This document shows positions 43,560 to 54,095 of a stretch of DNA of 64,000 nucleotides, in pieces; within the stretch, counting starts at the first letter, position 1; each line of letters opens with the position of its first letter. The stretch comes from Ctena decussata. Its lineage: Eukaryota; Mollusca; Bivalvia; Lucinida; Lucinidae. Where the stretch lies: NCBI GenBank assembly GCA_963989385.1, contig OZ022498.1:2239501-2303500 (forward strand), read 5' to 3'. The position numbers and the translations under genes are program-made. The notes below the pieces were generated by a model, which was not told the origin of the DNA, did no database searches, and saw nothing but the letters and a program-made list of their open reading frames with translations.

Positions 43560-44917
43560 TACGAGGGGCATTTCAGAAATAGTGTAAACGAGTCAGCCAT
43601 TCGTTGGAATGTTGACCGGTTTGTAAACTTTATGTCTTAACATTTAGGTTTACATATTGCCCAATGGCCTTCACTCAAAACTTTCAAGTCACTGGTATTT
43701 TCTTCAAAATATGCCTTGACAATTGTTGTTAGGGTAGGGACACTGAGCAGAAATGGAAGAAATATTTATGTGAAGACAAATTCATATTTTCTTAACTCTG
43801 ACTACAAGCAGCTCTGAATTGATACCTATATTATCTGTAATACTGAAAAAAATCCAAAATAAAGAGCATTGTATCAGCTTTGCTAAAACATAAGATTTGC
43901 CTTGCAAAGTAGGCTAACCATGGAAGAATGCACATTTCTGATGACGTCACTTCCTGTGCTTAATTGAAATGTATAGTAAGCTGATTAAACTTCAGTTTTG
44001 AGGTCAATTTAAGTGAAAGTGAATGTTTGATGACAGGTATGAAACAGAAAAGAAATAAGATTTAATTCGTCATGCTTGTTTTTTGTTTCAAATAATCTTT
44101 TACGGCACCATACGCCTTTTGTCAGTGGCCTACCTGATTTTTTACAATAAGTTTCCCCACCCACGCACATATTTCGATGTCAGTATGTCATATAAAATAA
44201 CAAGTTTCTCAAGTCTTTGTGTATGAATTATGCTTTCAATATGTCTTTCTAATTTTTGACATTTAACAAAGTTAAATATATCTAGTCTGTTTCTTTTTAT
44301 GAGAAGATAATTTTATTTTATTGTTTTGTATTTTGCATGAATTGCTGCTACTTTGCAACTCCCAGCGTGGAGTTTGCACACGTATCACCCAGTTTCATCA
44401 GTGATTTGATGCCAGTCGTAACAAAATAGAGTGACTTAATCATTTTAGTCATAAAATGTCGGTCATTTGTTGAAATTGATCTGAATAAAGTCGAAAATCA
44501 CAATTTATTGGTATAATGAATTTATAATAACTTAGCATTTATAACCACATAGCAGAGAAAAAATCTCGTTTATAATGTAACTGGTGTAGAATCTGGAAAC
44601 GATTTCTGTATCACTTTCATATTTTACATTTAAAGGATAGTATTACGTGCTTCTTTATTAAAGTATATCATTTTCTCATGGAGCAAACAGCAATAGAACA
44701 CAAGAGGTTTTCGGTGTAAATGCACCATTTTCAGTATCCACACCCTTATGACGTATAAGCACTTGCTGTCATGCATGAGTGACTTAGAAATTATTTTAAT
44801 ACATACCATTCTAAAGCACTTGAATTTATCTTTCCAATGATATATAAAACTACTGCTAAATATCAGCCAATAGACTACCAAGAGATCATTTACATTATTT
44901 CTGAAATGCCCCTCGTA
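43560..44917. mobile_element. Mariner-like non-autonomous element
   Basis: TACGAGGGGCATTTCAGAAAT and ATTTCTGAAATGCCCCTCGTA are inverted termini, extended by AGTGTAAA/TTTACATT, with TA at both ends. The ACGAGGG-type terminus is typical of mariner. The 1.36-kb AT-rich interior shows no recognisable transposase remnant. Confidence 0.75.
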
Positions 44918-45045
44918 TCTGTTCTTCAGAATGTACCCCCAAAACTACCAAGTGCTGGGTTTTTTTTTTTTTTTTTTTAATAACATCCCCTATGGATGTA
45001 ATGATAGTCCAGAAATGACTATTGCGATAGTAATGACATTGCAAG

Positions 45046-45407
45046 AAGTACCATTGCAATACTATTACTATTGTGGACTACCATTGCAATACTATTGCTA
45101 TATACTATTGTTTGAAACATATATTCTTGTTTAGGTGGAAATAAAGAGAAATGTAGCATTCAGACTTTATTTCTGAATGTATTATGTGTACAACAGAAGT
45201 AAACATCTGCACAGTTTAAGCAATCATTCCTGTTTGTAAGAATAACCCATAATGTGTCATGAATAAGTAACTACTAAAAATGTTTTTTCGCGTTCAGGGA
45301 AGGGTTTCGTATTTCATTGCGATACTATTACTATTGTGGACTACCATTGCAATATTATTGCAATACTATTGTTTGAAACATATATTCTTGTTTAATGTGG
45401 AAATAAA
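45046..45407 (+). repeat. Duplicated ~90-bp segment around a dispersed repeat
   Basis: The text ACTATTACTATTGTGGACTACC...GTTTGAAACATATATTCTTG occurs at ~45058 and ~45326. Sequence at 45135-45260 recurs at 46835-46868 plus 47532-47620, where elements have inserted. Confidence 0.7.
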
Positions 45408-46048
45408 CTAGATGGCCGCAGCCAGCATATCGAGCCCGTTGGCCCTTTGCCAGTAGTCAAAAATGCTACGCATAAGATGGCAACAGCTTTAGCAGTTGCA
45501 GCCTGAAGTCTCTGCTTGGATGATATGGTTACATCCTGTCTTCATAACTACTTATCACACATTCAAGGTAAGAATCTGCTATGTGGTAACAGAGATATTA
45601 GCACTCAAAAATGTTAAAACTGTGGCATAGCATTATGAGAGGGGACCTGGAGTGATAAGGTGCATGCACTGATGGAGTTTCCATGTTCTGGGGCCTATGA
45701 AAAGGGAGATATGGGGCTGCAGACTAAACTTAATATGCGGTACTTTATTCATGAAAGTAGGTCACAGTAACCTAGTTTTGTTGTAGGTGACCTGGAGTGG
45801 TAAGATGCATGCATTGAGGAAGTTTAAATGTTCTGGGGCCAATGAAAAAAAAAATATGGGACTGACCTCGAAAACTAAATATGTGGTACTTTTTCGTGAA
45901 AGTAGGTCACAGCAATCTAGTTTTGTTGGAGGTGACCTGGAGTGGTAAGGTGTATGCACTGATACAGTTTCAATGTTCTGGGGCCTATGAAAAGGGAGAT
46001 ACAGGGCTGCAGACAAAAAATAAATATGTGGTACATTTTCGTGAAAGA

Positions 46049-46063
46049 AGGTCACAGTGACCT
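46049..46063. promoter_or_regulatory. Perfect ERE-type palindrome
   Basis: AGGTCACAGTGACCT, identical to the estrogen-response-element consensus. Binding is not shown. Confidence 0.6.
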
Positions 46064-46473
46064 TGTTTTGTTGTAGGAGACCTGGTGTGGTAAGGTGCAT
46101 GCACTGATGAAGTTTAAATGTTCTGGGGCCAATGAAAAGAGGGACCGACCTCGAAAACTAAATATGTGGTACTTTTTCTTGAAAGTAGGTCACCGCAACC
46201 TAGTTTTATTGGAGGTGACCTGGAGTGGTAAGGTGCATGCACTGATGACGTTTCAATGTTCTGGGGCCTATGAAAAGAAAGATATGGGGCTGACCTCAAA
46301 AAACCAAATATGTGGTACTTTTTCGTGAAACATTGTTACAGCGATCTAGTTTTGTTGGAGATAACCTGGGGTGGTAAGGTGCATGCATTGATGGAGTTTC
46401 AATGTTCTGGGGCCTATGAAGAGATATGGGGCTGCAGACGAAAACTAAATATGTGGTACTTTTTCGTGAAAGT

Positions 46474-46488
46474 AGGTCACAGTGACCT
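46474..46488. promoter_or_regulatory. Perfect ERE-type palindrome
   Basis: Second exact AGGTCACAGTGACCT in the same core. A spacer-1 version, AGGTCAGTGACCT, lies at 46621-46633. Confidence 0.6.
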
Positions 46489-46868
46489 TATTTTGTTTGG
46501 GGTGACCTGGAGTCACTGGTAAGGTGCATGTACTGCTGAAGTTTCAATGTTCTTGGGCCTATGAAAAGGAAAATGGGGCTGCAGACGAAAATTAAATATG
46601 TGGAACATTTTCGTGAAAGTAGGTCAGTGACCTAGCTTTGTGGGAGCCAATTAGCATTTTCGTGGGGCATATTGTGATGAAGTTTCAAGGTCCTAGGTCT
46701 GTCAAAGTCAAGAGATGGCTGTAAATGGATGGACAGACAGACAAATGGACAGATGAACAGACGGACAGACGGATGCTCCAACACCAAACGGGCAACTATA
46801 GCTCGCTGACCACAAGCAGGCTCGATAAAAATATGATAGCATTCAGACTTTGTTTTCTGTATGCATTA

Positions 46869-47531
46869 TCACAGTATCCGAACTACATGTACACTCTCTT
46901 CCGGTTTTCATAGCGTTGAATCGAGAGTACAAACGTTCGCTTATAACCAGTAGTCGGAAATCATTATGTTTTGAGATTTTATCCGGAATCTGCTGCGTCA
47001 TTTATAGCTATTCAGCTTCGAAAATGTAAAGAGGTAAGTTTAATATAATTTGCTCTTCGGTCTTTTACTTTATTACCCTGTACAATGTCGTGTATGGGTG
47101 GGTAGTAATTGGTACAGTATTCAAATCGCCCTTGACATGATTCTTAAACCATTTTGAGCATTTTCTTACATGTTTTATAAAAAATCTTTAGAATAAACGG
47201 AAGGCGTTATCAATCTACAGTTTGTTAGTTTTGATAAAAGAATGATAGCAAGGTTTTGCACGACACAATCTCGTCTTAAATTAAGCTGTTCGGAAAAAAG
47301 AATCTGCGACGGCAAGGAGTTTTTCATTGTACATGGCAATAAAGTAAAAGACCGAAGAGAAAATTATATTAAACTTACCTCTTTACATTTTCGAAGCTGA
47401 ATAACTATAAATGACGCAGCAGATTCCAGATACATAATGATTTCCGGCTACTGGTTATAAGCGAATTTTGTACTCTCGATTCAACGCTATGAAAACCGGA
47501 TGAGATGGTACAGTGCGTTCGGATACTGTGA
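46869..47531. repeat. 663-bp foldback with ~200-bp arms and TTA duplication
   Basis: TCACAGTATCCGAAC and its complement begin arms that pair for ~200 bp (CTCGATTC, GCAGCAGATTC-like, AGGTAAGTTTAATATAATTT). Flanking TTA at 46866-46868 and 47532-47534. The related sequence at 45182-45184 has one TTA and no insertion. Confidence 0.82.
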
Positions 47532-47823
47532 TTATGTGTACAGCAGAAGTAAATATCAGCACAGTTAAATCAATCACTCTTGTTTGTATGAATAATCCAA
47601 AAACTCTGAAGATTCTGAAAACTGAGGATTAAACCAGTTTCTGTATTTACGCTGATTACTGCTACAAGATATGAGCCACATGGTAAATACTCGGACTTAC
47701 GGGACGTGTGGAAGGCATATACTTTCCAGCTTCCGTGGAAGTATTTACAGTACCTTAGATAAGGTGCATATGCACGTATTTGCATTGGGATTATGTTGTC
47801 TGCAAGAGGACAGAAACAGAAAC

Positions 47824-48016
47824 TAAGAAGGGGTAACAGAGATAATTTAGGGATAATTATCCATAATTTCTCCACAAAAACATATTTTGTGACCCATCAT
47901 AAGAACCGTCTCAACGAGACGGTTCTAATGAGGGGTCACAACCTATGTTTTCGTGGAGAAATAAGAAAAATTATCCTTGAATTATCCCTGTTACCCCTTC
48001 TTATCTGGAGCTCTGA
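47824..48016. repeat. Palindromic MITE, family Q
   Basis: Near-perfect hairpin: AGAAGGGGTAACAGAGATAA, TTGTGACCC, GAACCGTCTCAACGAGACGGTTC, GGGGTCACAACC, ...TTATCTGGAGCTCT. Confidence 0.8.
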
Positions 48017-48236
48017 GGAACATTCAACCAAAACTGTTGGCACCTGTGCCTGGGAAAATCCCTGTAGCGTTTCACACCCTGTAAACTGGAAACACTGCAC
48101 CTCATTTAGACAAACGGAATTCCGTGGTCAAACGGTGTTCTGATTCAGTGCTGAAAACTGGCAAGATTAATGTAGTGGCCCAAAAGCTTAACATGCCAAA
48201 CTTCCAGTGGCCCAAATGTTCCACTAGCTAAATGGA
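48017..48236. repeat. Fragment of a dispersed repeat
   Basis: CACCCTGTAAACTGGAAACACTGCACCTC resembles text near 49.62 and 50.91 kb. Otherwise unassigned. Confidence 0.4.
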
Positions 48237-49032
48237 TATAAGACACTTCGTCAAAAGACACTTTGTCTACTGAACCATTTCGTCGACAACTCTTTTTGTC
48301 AAAGTGTCATTTTGTCGAAAGTCCACTTTGTCAAAACAGTTTCATTGAATACTTTCAACTACATATTTTATGCTCATCCGGACACTGATCACAGGACTGT
48401 GAGGCTACAGACAATTGGGAAGATAACCGAATCTGAACCTGAATATATAAATTCAAATGCTGTTTCCATAATAAAATATTAGTTAACTGAGAACAACCGA
48501 TATGTACACATTTTATATAAGCTAACTTGGGTGAATTTAAAGTATTTTATACATGTCATCACTGAACAGACTGCACTGACATAATCTAATGTCCCAATAA
48601 TTTAATTTATTCTTCTGTTTTGTGCTTTTATAAAATATGGGATCGAATATTCATCCATTCTAATGAAACATGCACAATGAACACAAGACAACACAACAGT
48701 GAAAGAAATATTTTATTTGGTGAATAATCATGAGGAGTGAACAATCTGTGTAGATTTCAACGGTTAATGTGAACGTTCGGCGCAAATTAACAAGCTGAAA
48801 CGGATTTTAAACAAAAAGTTTCCGATATCACATGATAGACACATGATTCACATGGCGCCTAAAAGATATTTTGTCCCTCTGAGCTCAGGAAAAAAAATCG
48901 ACTAAATGTCGTATTCAACGAAAATGCATTCAATGAAGTGACTTTTCAACGAACTGGTAATTCAACAAAAACTGTCAACAAGGTGATGTAGTAGACAAAG
49001 TGTCGTTCAATGAAGTGTTGTGCAGCGAATTA
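48237..49032. repeat. Foldback with minisatellite-like arms
   Basis: The left arm (48237-48350) is built of variants of CACTTTGTCGAA / CATTTCGTCGAC. The right arm (48895-49032) is the inverse, CAATGAAGTG / CAACGAA units. The ~540-bp middle is AT-rich and unassigned. Similar in plan to foldback transposons. Confidence 0.65.
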
Positions 49033-49042
49033 AAGATCCCAT

Positions 49043-50960
49043 TCATTTTCTACAGACATGGCCTGACGTTGCATGAAGCAACATCCGTTGGCCCCGAAGG
49101 GGCAAGCGGACAGCCCGCCTATAGGTAACACATGCGGAAAAAAAAAATGTAACCCTATGGCTTTTACTTTGCGTGTTCCTTCCTAAATGTTGCAAATCTC
49201 GGAGAAAACAACGTTTCCAAGTTCCGGTCATTTTTTGCACAATAAAACAACAGTAACTTTATTGTTTTATGCCTCTTTCATACTTCTTTGAACATGACAG
49301 ATGAACAAATGCTGACAAGATCAAATAAAAGTTTAAAACCGAAAAGATAAGTAATTAAATGGAATTGTTCCACTCTATTTGCCGTCTAAACAAAGGACGC
49401 TCTATTAGAAGATTTCGAACCCTGCAGTGCCGGTCGGTTATAATCAAAAAGAAATATATACAAAAATAAACAGAAAATTGTAATTTCTTCTTTTAAATTA
49501 TCGAGGTAAGCTTGAATTCTAAATGGTTTTCTTTTCAAATGATCAATTTTTCCATTGAGATTATTGTCTGCCAGAAGACACGTTCGGCCAGAACCGTAGG
49601 TAAAATCCCGTACTGCACCAAATAAACTGGAAACATGAAACACCGCACCTCGGTTGTACTGCAGAAGGAACAGATAATTATAGGGTGTGAAACTAATTTT
49701 GGTTGATTGCTACAAGCTAGACCTAAAAATGCCATGCCCGTTTCTAGGCTGTGCCTAAATTTACCATTGCCAGAAAGATAAAATTGGGCCATTATATAGT
49801 TTGAACTCTGAAGACTTCTGGTGGACCCAGACAAAAATTAGGTGCATTTGGCCACTGGGCTACTGGCCGTTTCCAGCTGTGCGATTGCTCAGTTAGACTG
49901 AGGCAGGAACAGATAATTATTGTCGAACTAATTTTGATTGATTGCTGAAAGCTTGACCTAAAATCTCATGCCCGTTTCTTGCCTAAATACATATTATTTT
50001 TTCTAAAGTGTTAATAATTTTTTCAAGGTACCTCTGGAATTCCTTTTTACGGGCATAGCCCGACGTTGCAAAGCAACACTGGCTGGCCCCAAAGGGGCCA
50101 GCGGACAGCCCGCCTATAGGTAACACGTAACAACACAAAAAATCTAACCCTATGGCTTTCAGTGTTCTACCCAGAAGTTTCAGAAGGCATGTCGCTTTTA
50201 GCACAAAAATCAGATTCTGACTTGTTGATCAATTTTTAAAATCCTTAATGTAGCAATGTTTTGTCAAAATTAACCTAAATTTACATTATGAATAAGTTAT
50301 TGATGGTCCTTGATGTATTTAAAACAACTTAACTGGTTAAGAAATGAAAATAATAGCACTTTAATAAATTTTCATATGAAATTAAGGCATGTTGCAAAGG
50401 TATTTTGAAGAGGAAGGCATGTTGCAAGCTACATGCCTTAATGGTCTGGGGAGATCTCAGGGCTTTTACCTTGCATGTTCCTTTGTAAACATTGCGAATC
50501 TCCGCGAAACAACGTTCTCCGAGTTCCAGTCATTTTTTCACAATAAAACAACAGCGATTTATTGTTTAATGCTTCTTTCATACTTCTTCAAACATTATAG
50601 ATAAACAAATGTTGATGAGATCAAATAAAAATAAAAAAAATGAAAAAATGAATATTCAAATAGAATTGTTCCGCTCTATTTGCATTCGAAACGAACCCTT
50701 CAATGCCGGTCGGTTCTTACCAAAAAGAAATAAATAGAAATTTAAACAGAAAAACGTACTTTATTCTTTTTATATTATCGAAATAAACTTGAATTCTAAA
50801 TGTTTTGTTTTCAAATTATGATTATCAATTTTTCCACCGAAATTACATGGTGTCTGCTGGGACACGTTCGACCAGAACCATAAGTAAATCCCCGTACCGT
50901 ACCGCACCGCGTAAACTGGAAGCACCGCACATCTGCTGCAGGAACAGACAATTATAGCGA
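49043..50960. repeat. Diverged local duplication
   Basis: 49043-49640 and 50040-50120 plus 50450-50945 share long blocks: GACGTTGCA...GGGGC, GGACAGCCCGCCTATAGGTAACAC, TTCCAGTTCC-like, TTTTTTCACAATAAAACAACAG, TCTTTCATACTTCTT and GGAAGCACCGCAC. Both copies begin with hairpins (GCATAGCCCGACGTTGCAAAGC, GGCCCCAAAGGGGCC) that may be element ends. Confidence 0.6.
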
Positions 50961-52394
50961 ACACACGAAGTATGTTCGCTTTACTGTATCAGTCGTGGTC
51001 CTATATACTTAGGCAGATAAATTGTGTGGCAACGATCATGGTTGCGGCCATCTTGGATAACCGGAAGTTCGAAAGTTATCGCGAGACTAGTCACGAACCA
51101 AGTGCTCTTATCGAATTTTTACAAGTCAAAAAAGATTTTTGCAATCACTCTATAAAGGAAATGTACATGAAATATTTCTCGCTACAATAATTCTCGTTTT
51201 TGTTAGATATGTTCGTAAAAAGAATAGCTCAAACTGTAAACGTTTTCCGTTTGAGGTTTTGTCGTCTGCTCGAGACTGGAACTTAGTCTAGACCGGAACT
51301 GAGTTCCTAGGTAAAACCCCGTACCGTGGCGCGTCATATGAATTGGAAATGACGGCGCCGGGACCGCACCAGAGAGCCCACCTAAGTTCATAGAATGGAG
51401 CAGGAATGGTGTGTTTGGCCAGTGTTAACAAACACATTGATGAAAAGGTTGATTTCTACGACTTGTTTAAGTGAAATAATCATGACACAGCCGCTATATT
51501 TTAGCACATTTCAATTATCTTTGGCACTGAATAGATAACAATCAGATACACAAACAAACTCTTTGATTTGCTTATCAAAGCAACCATCATGAGTACAATT
51601 TTAAACACCATATAATTCAATACTCAGAATTACACTAATTATCTGAAGTGTCTCTCAGCTGCGGAATATAAGGTTTGCTGAGAGAGGGCAGCAGGATTGA
51701 CTTACGATAATATTATTTTAAAGACGGTTGAATCCCTGCCTCTTAATGGTGCAGATCACTGACAAAATTGTGGACTTTTAGATGATTAGTGCACCCCACA
51801 ACTATCACAAAGCAGCTTAATATTGTGACAGCAGACCATAAGGACACCTTAGGAAGGCGAGCCTACATATGTTTCCGTTCTATCTGTATACCGACCAAGT
51901 CTGCTGCCGTTCTTTCTTAATGGGCACTGCGGTTCTTCTTCCACATTTAAATTCAGACTCTAATCGTTACTGGCATGACGTTCAAGCCCGTCTTAAGGAT
52001 TGTAAAACCAACATTAAACCCTATAAGGTGTTTTTTCTTTCTTTTTTATTTTTTTTATTTTAATTTTCATTTCTTTTATTTTTCTTAAACTTTTTTTTCT
52101 TCTTTATTCTTTCTTTTCTACTATGCATTACTCCAGTGCATGACCCCCTTGTTGATGACATTTCCTGCACAATGAGGTTCATGTCAGACATGTCGGGCAT
52201 GCGTATTGGCAGCTTTAGCTGCTTAGCAACGTCTTCAATCAAATCAAATCAGTTAACTGTTCTTAAATCCAGTCAGAGGACTGACACCAAGTACAGTACA
52301 AAACATACAATAAATAAAAACAATCTGTACATGCAAGTGATGGATTTTCTGACCATGACAGTGTATGGCTTACCTACTATATATAATGTTAAAA
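50961..52394. other. mostly unassigned sequence
   Basis: A hairpin GCGAACACACGAAGTATGTTCGC begins just before, at ~50958. Near 51310 a CCCCGTACCGTGGCGCG block resembles 50890. A T-rich stretch covers 52030-52115. No gene recognised. Confidence 0.4.
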
Positions 52395-52640
52395 TGAAAC
52401 ATCTCCAGAGGAAGCAATTCAGCCATTCCATCTCTGCCCCCCTCCCCCCCCCCCCCCCCCCCGCTCCAAGTCAAGACCAGCTCCCTAAGAAAAGAATTTG
52501 CTCCCATTCATTGGAGCAAACGCTCTCCCCCACAGAAGACCCACCTGGAAGGGTTATGCCTCCGGAGGAAGCAAAAATGAAATCATAAAGGCTCTCTACT
52601 TATGTAAAAGTGGCGAAAAATATGAAGGTCAACCAGTTAC
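52395..52640. repeat. MITE family S, diverged
   Basis: GGAAGCAATTCAGCCATTCC, a C-rich run (~52447-52462), AAAGAATTTGCTCCCATTCATTGGAGCAAA and the family's right-end text AAAGTGGCGAAAAATATGAAGG. Confidence 0.55.
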
Positions 52641-52684
52641 GAGGTTGCACCTGTAGTAGGAGGAGAAAAATCTGTATAGAAAAT

Positions 52685-52795
52685 TTCGTCGAGCGCCCCG
52701 ACGGGGGATCGATCTCACAACCCAAAGATTATAAAGCGAGCACACAACCACTAGGTTAAAAGGTCCGGACCAGTTAGACTGGTCAGTTATTCACT
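52685..52795 (-). repeat. tRNA-like SINE head, minus strand
   Basis: Minus strand: CCTAGTGGTTGTGTGCTCGC (A-box region) and GTGAGATCGATCCCCCG (B-box region), tRNA-like spacing. No functional tRNA is claimed. Confidence 0.45.
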
Positions 52796-52944
52796 CTGAA
52801 TACCCATATACATATTTACACATCACTCATTGGCCGTACTACTACACTCCTCCATCCTACCAAAGAGCATTTGTATCAAATGTTAAGGAAATGAAATAAT
52901 TATAATCCAGATCTAGTGTTTTTTCACACCTTAACTGTTAAAGT

Positions 52945-53215
52945 ATCTGAATGATAACGATAAGGTTAATGAGAACACCCTCAGGGAAAGCATGTTGGCA
53001 AACCCAGACTCTGTGACTTCAAAACTGGGGCCAACACCCAAAGGAAAGAATTTGTTCCCTATAGAGCAAATTTCCTCCCTTCAGAGAGGACCCCCCCACA
53101 CACACACACAAAAAGGCCACACTACGAACTTGAGTGCCAATGTAAACATCCAAGAAGACAGATAAGTTGACTCCCCTTTGTAAAAATGGCAGAAACTTGC
53201 GCACACAGCTATAGT
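52945..53215. repeat. MITE family S, diverged
   Basis: AAAGGAAAGAATTTGTTCCC / GAGCAAATTTCCTCCCTTC centre, AATGAGAACACCCTCAGGGAAAGC left part, GTTGACTCCCCTTTG right part. Confidence 0.5.
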
Positions 53216-53316
53216 TGCCTTACTTTATTGCAGCATGGATGTCACACGAGCTGCACTGGTCTTTCAAGGATGTCACCATTACCATTTTAGCATAAGATAC
53301 AGTTTGCTAATCCAGG

Positions 53317-53460
53317 CACAGGCGCTTGAAGTTCTATGCTATGAAACATATTTCAATGCCTCTAAACATCTAGGCTATGAGCCATTATGAAATGGCCTAT
53401 AGACTGCTCAAGTATTAAAGATTTGAAGGGAGTTTGAACATAGAACTTCAAGCGCCTGTG
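53317..53460. repeat. MITE family I, second copy
   Basis: CACAGGCGCTTGAAGTTCTATG and CATAGAACTTCAAGCGCCTGTG bound ~145 bp. Confidence 0.7.
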
Positions 53461-53487
53461 ATCCAGGTGAGTGCCACTCGGGCCAAT

Positions 53488-53885
53488 TTTACATTACATT
53501 ACATTACATTAGGCTAATGGGGGAGATTATATGGGCGATGCCCCTTATGCCCCATATCTGGTAGGAGGTATCGATCCAGCCGATTCTTGAAGCTGTTGAC
53601 TGTACTAGCCGAGATCACATGTTCCGGAAGCGCATTCCAAGAATTCACTACACGGTTGCTGAAGAAGTTTACTCTTTGTAATAAACCCTTGTTTAGCCTA
53701 GGTTTATATAGTTTCAAAGAATTTTCTCTAGTTTTGCTACACTGATCTGATGAAAACTTGAAAAATTTATCACATTTTATGTTCTCTTTTCCAGTTATTA
53801 TCTTATAAGCTTCTATCAAGTCACCTCGTCTGCGTCTATCCATTAAAGTAGTTAAATTTAATCTCTCTATGCCTTTCACAATATG
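53488..53885 (-). mobile_element. 5'-truncated LINE, reverse transcriptase C-terminus
   Basis: A 121-codon minus-strand frame (53514-53879) reads RLNLTTLMDRRRRGDLIEAY, a polar middle, then RVNFFSNRVVNSWNALPEHV and FKNRLDRYL. This is the familiar tail downstream of the reverse transcriptase domain in Jockey/CR1-type non-LTR elements. The stop is followed by a (TAATG)n tail (53488-53511), typical of such 3' ends. The catalytic domain is missing, so it is a dead 5'-truncated insert. Confidence 0.8.
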
Positions 53886-54095
53886 GTAAGTTCCTCAATT
53901 CAGGTACTAATTTAGTTGCATACATGTGATGTCTCCCGGATCATCCGGGAGTCTCCCGGAAATGGAGCCCATCTCCCGCGCTCCCGGAAAGTATTCAGAA
54001 TCTCCCGGATGCTGAATTTTCCTGTCATAATTTTTTCTGAACCGTCCATTTTGCGGTAACTACCTACCCGGCGGCTGTCAAAGGATTAACTGTCC
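53886..54095. repeat. CTCCCGGA-rich stretch
   Basis: Repeated TCTCCCGGA and its complement TCCGGGAG between ~53932 and 54012; otherwise unassigned sequence leading into the array. Confidence 0.45.

Larger units (their letters stand above)
45408..46828 (+). mobile_element. Tandem-cored element H10 (ends TATCGAGCC/GGCTCGATA)
   Basis: 5' CTAGATGGCCGCAGCCA hairpin then GCATATCGAGCCC. About seven ~145-bp units, each with GTGGTACTTTTTCGTGAAAG and an AGGTCACAGTGACC-like palindrome, then GGACAGACGGACAGACGG and the 3' end CAAGCAGGCTCGATAAAAA. The flanks match the uninterrupted repeat at 45136-45160, which supports both boundaries. Confidence 0.82.

Noticed and set aside
45762..46522. Frames with repeated MWYFF...LVLLEVTW
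   Set aside because: Translations of the H10 tandem core.
52136..52588. 150-codon open frame
   Set aside because: Spans T-rich sequence, a family S MITE and a poly-C tract (polyproline); composition explains it.
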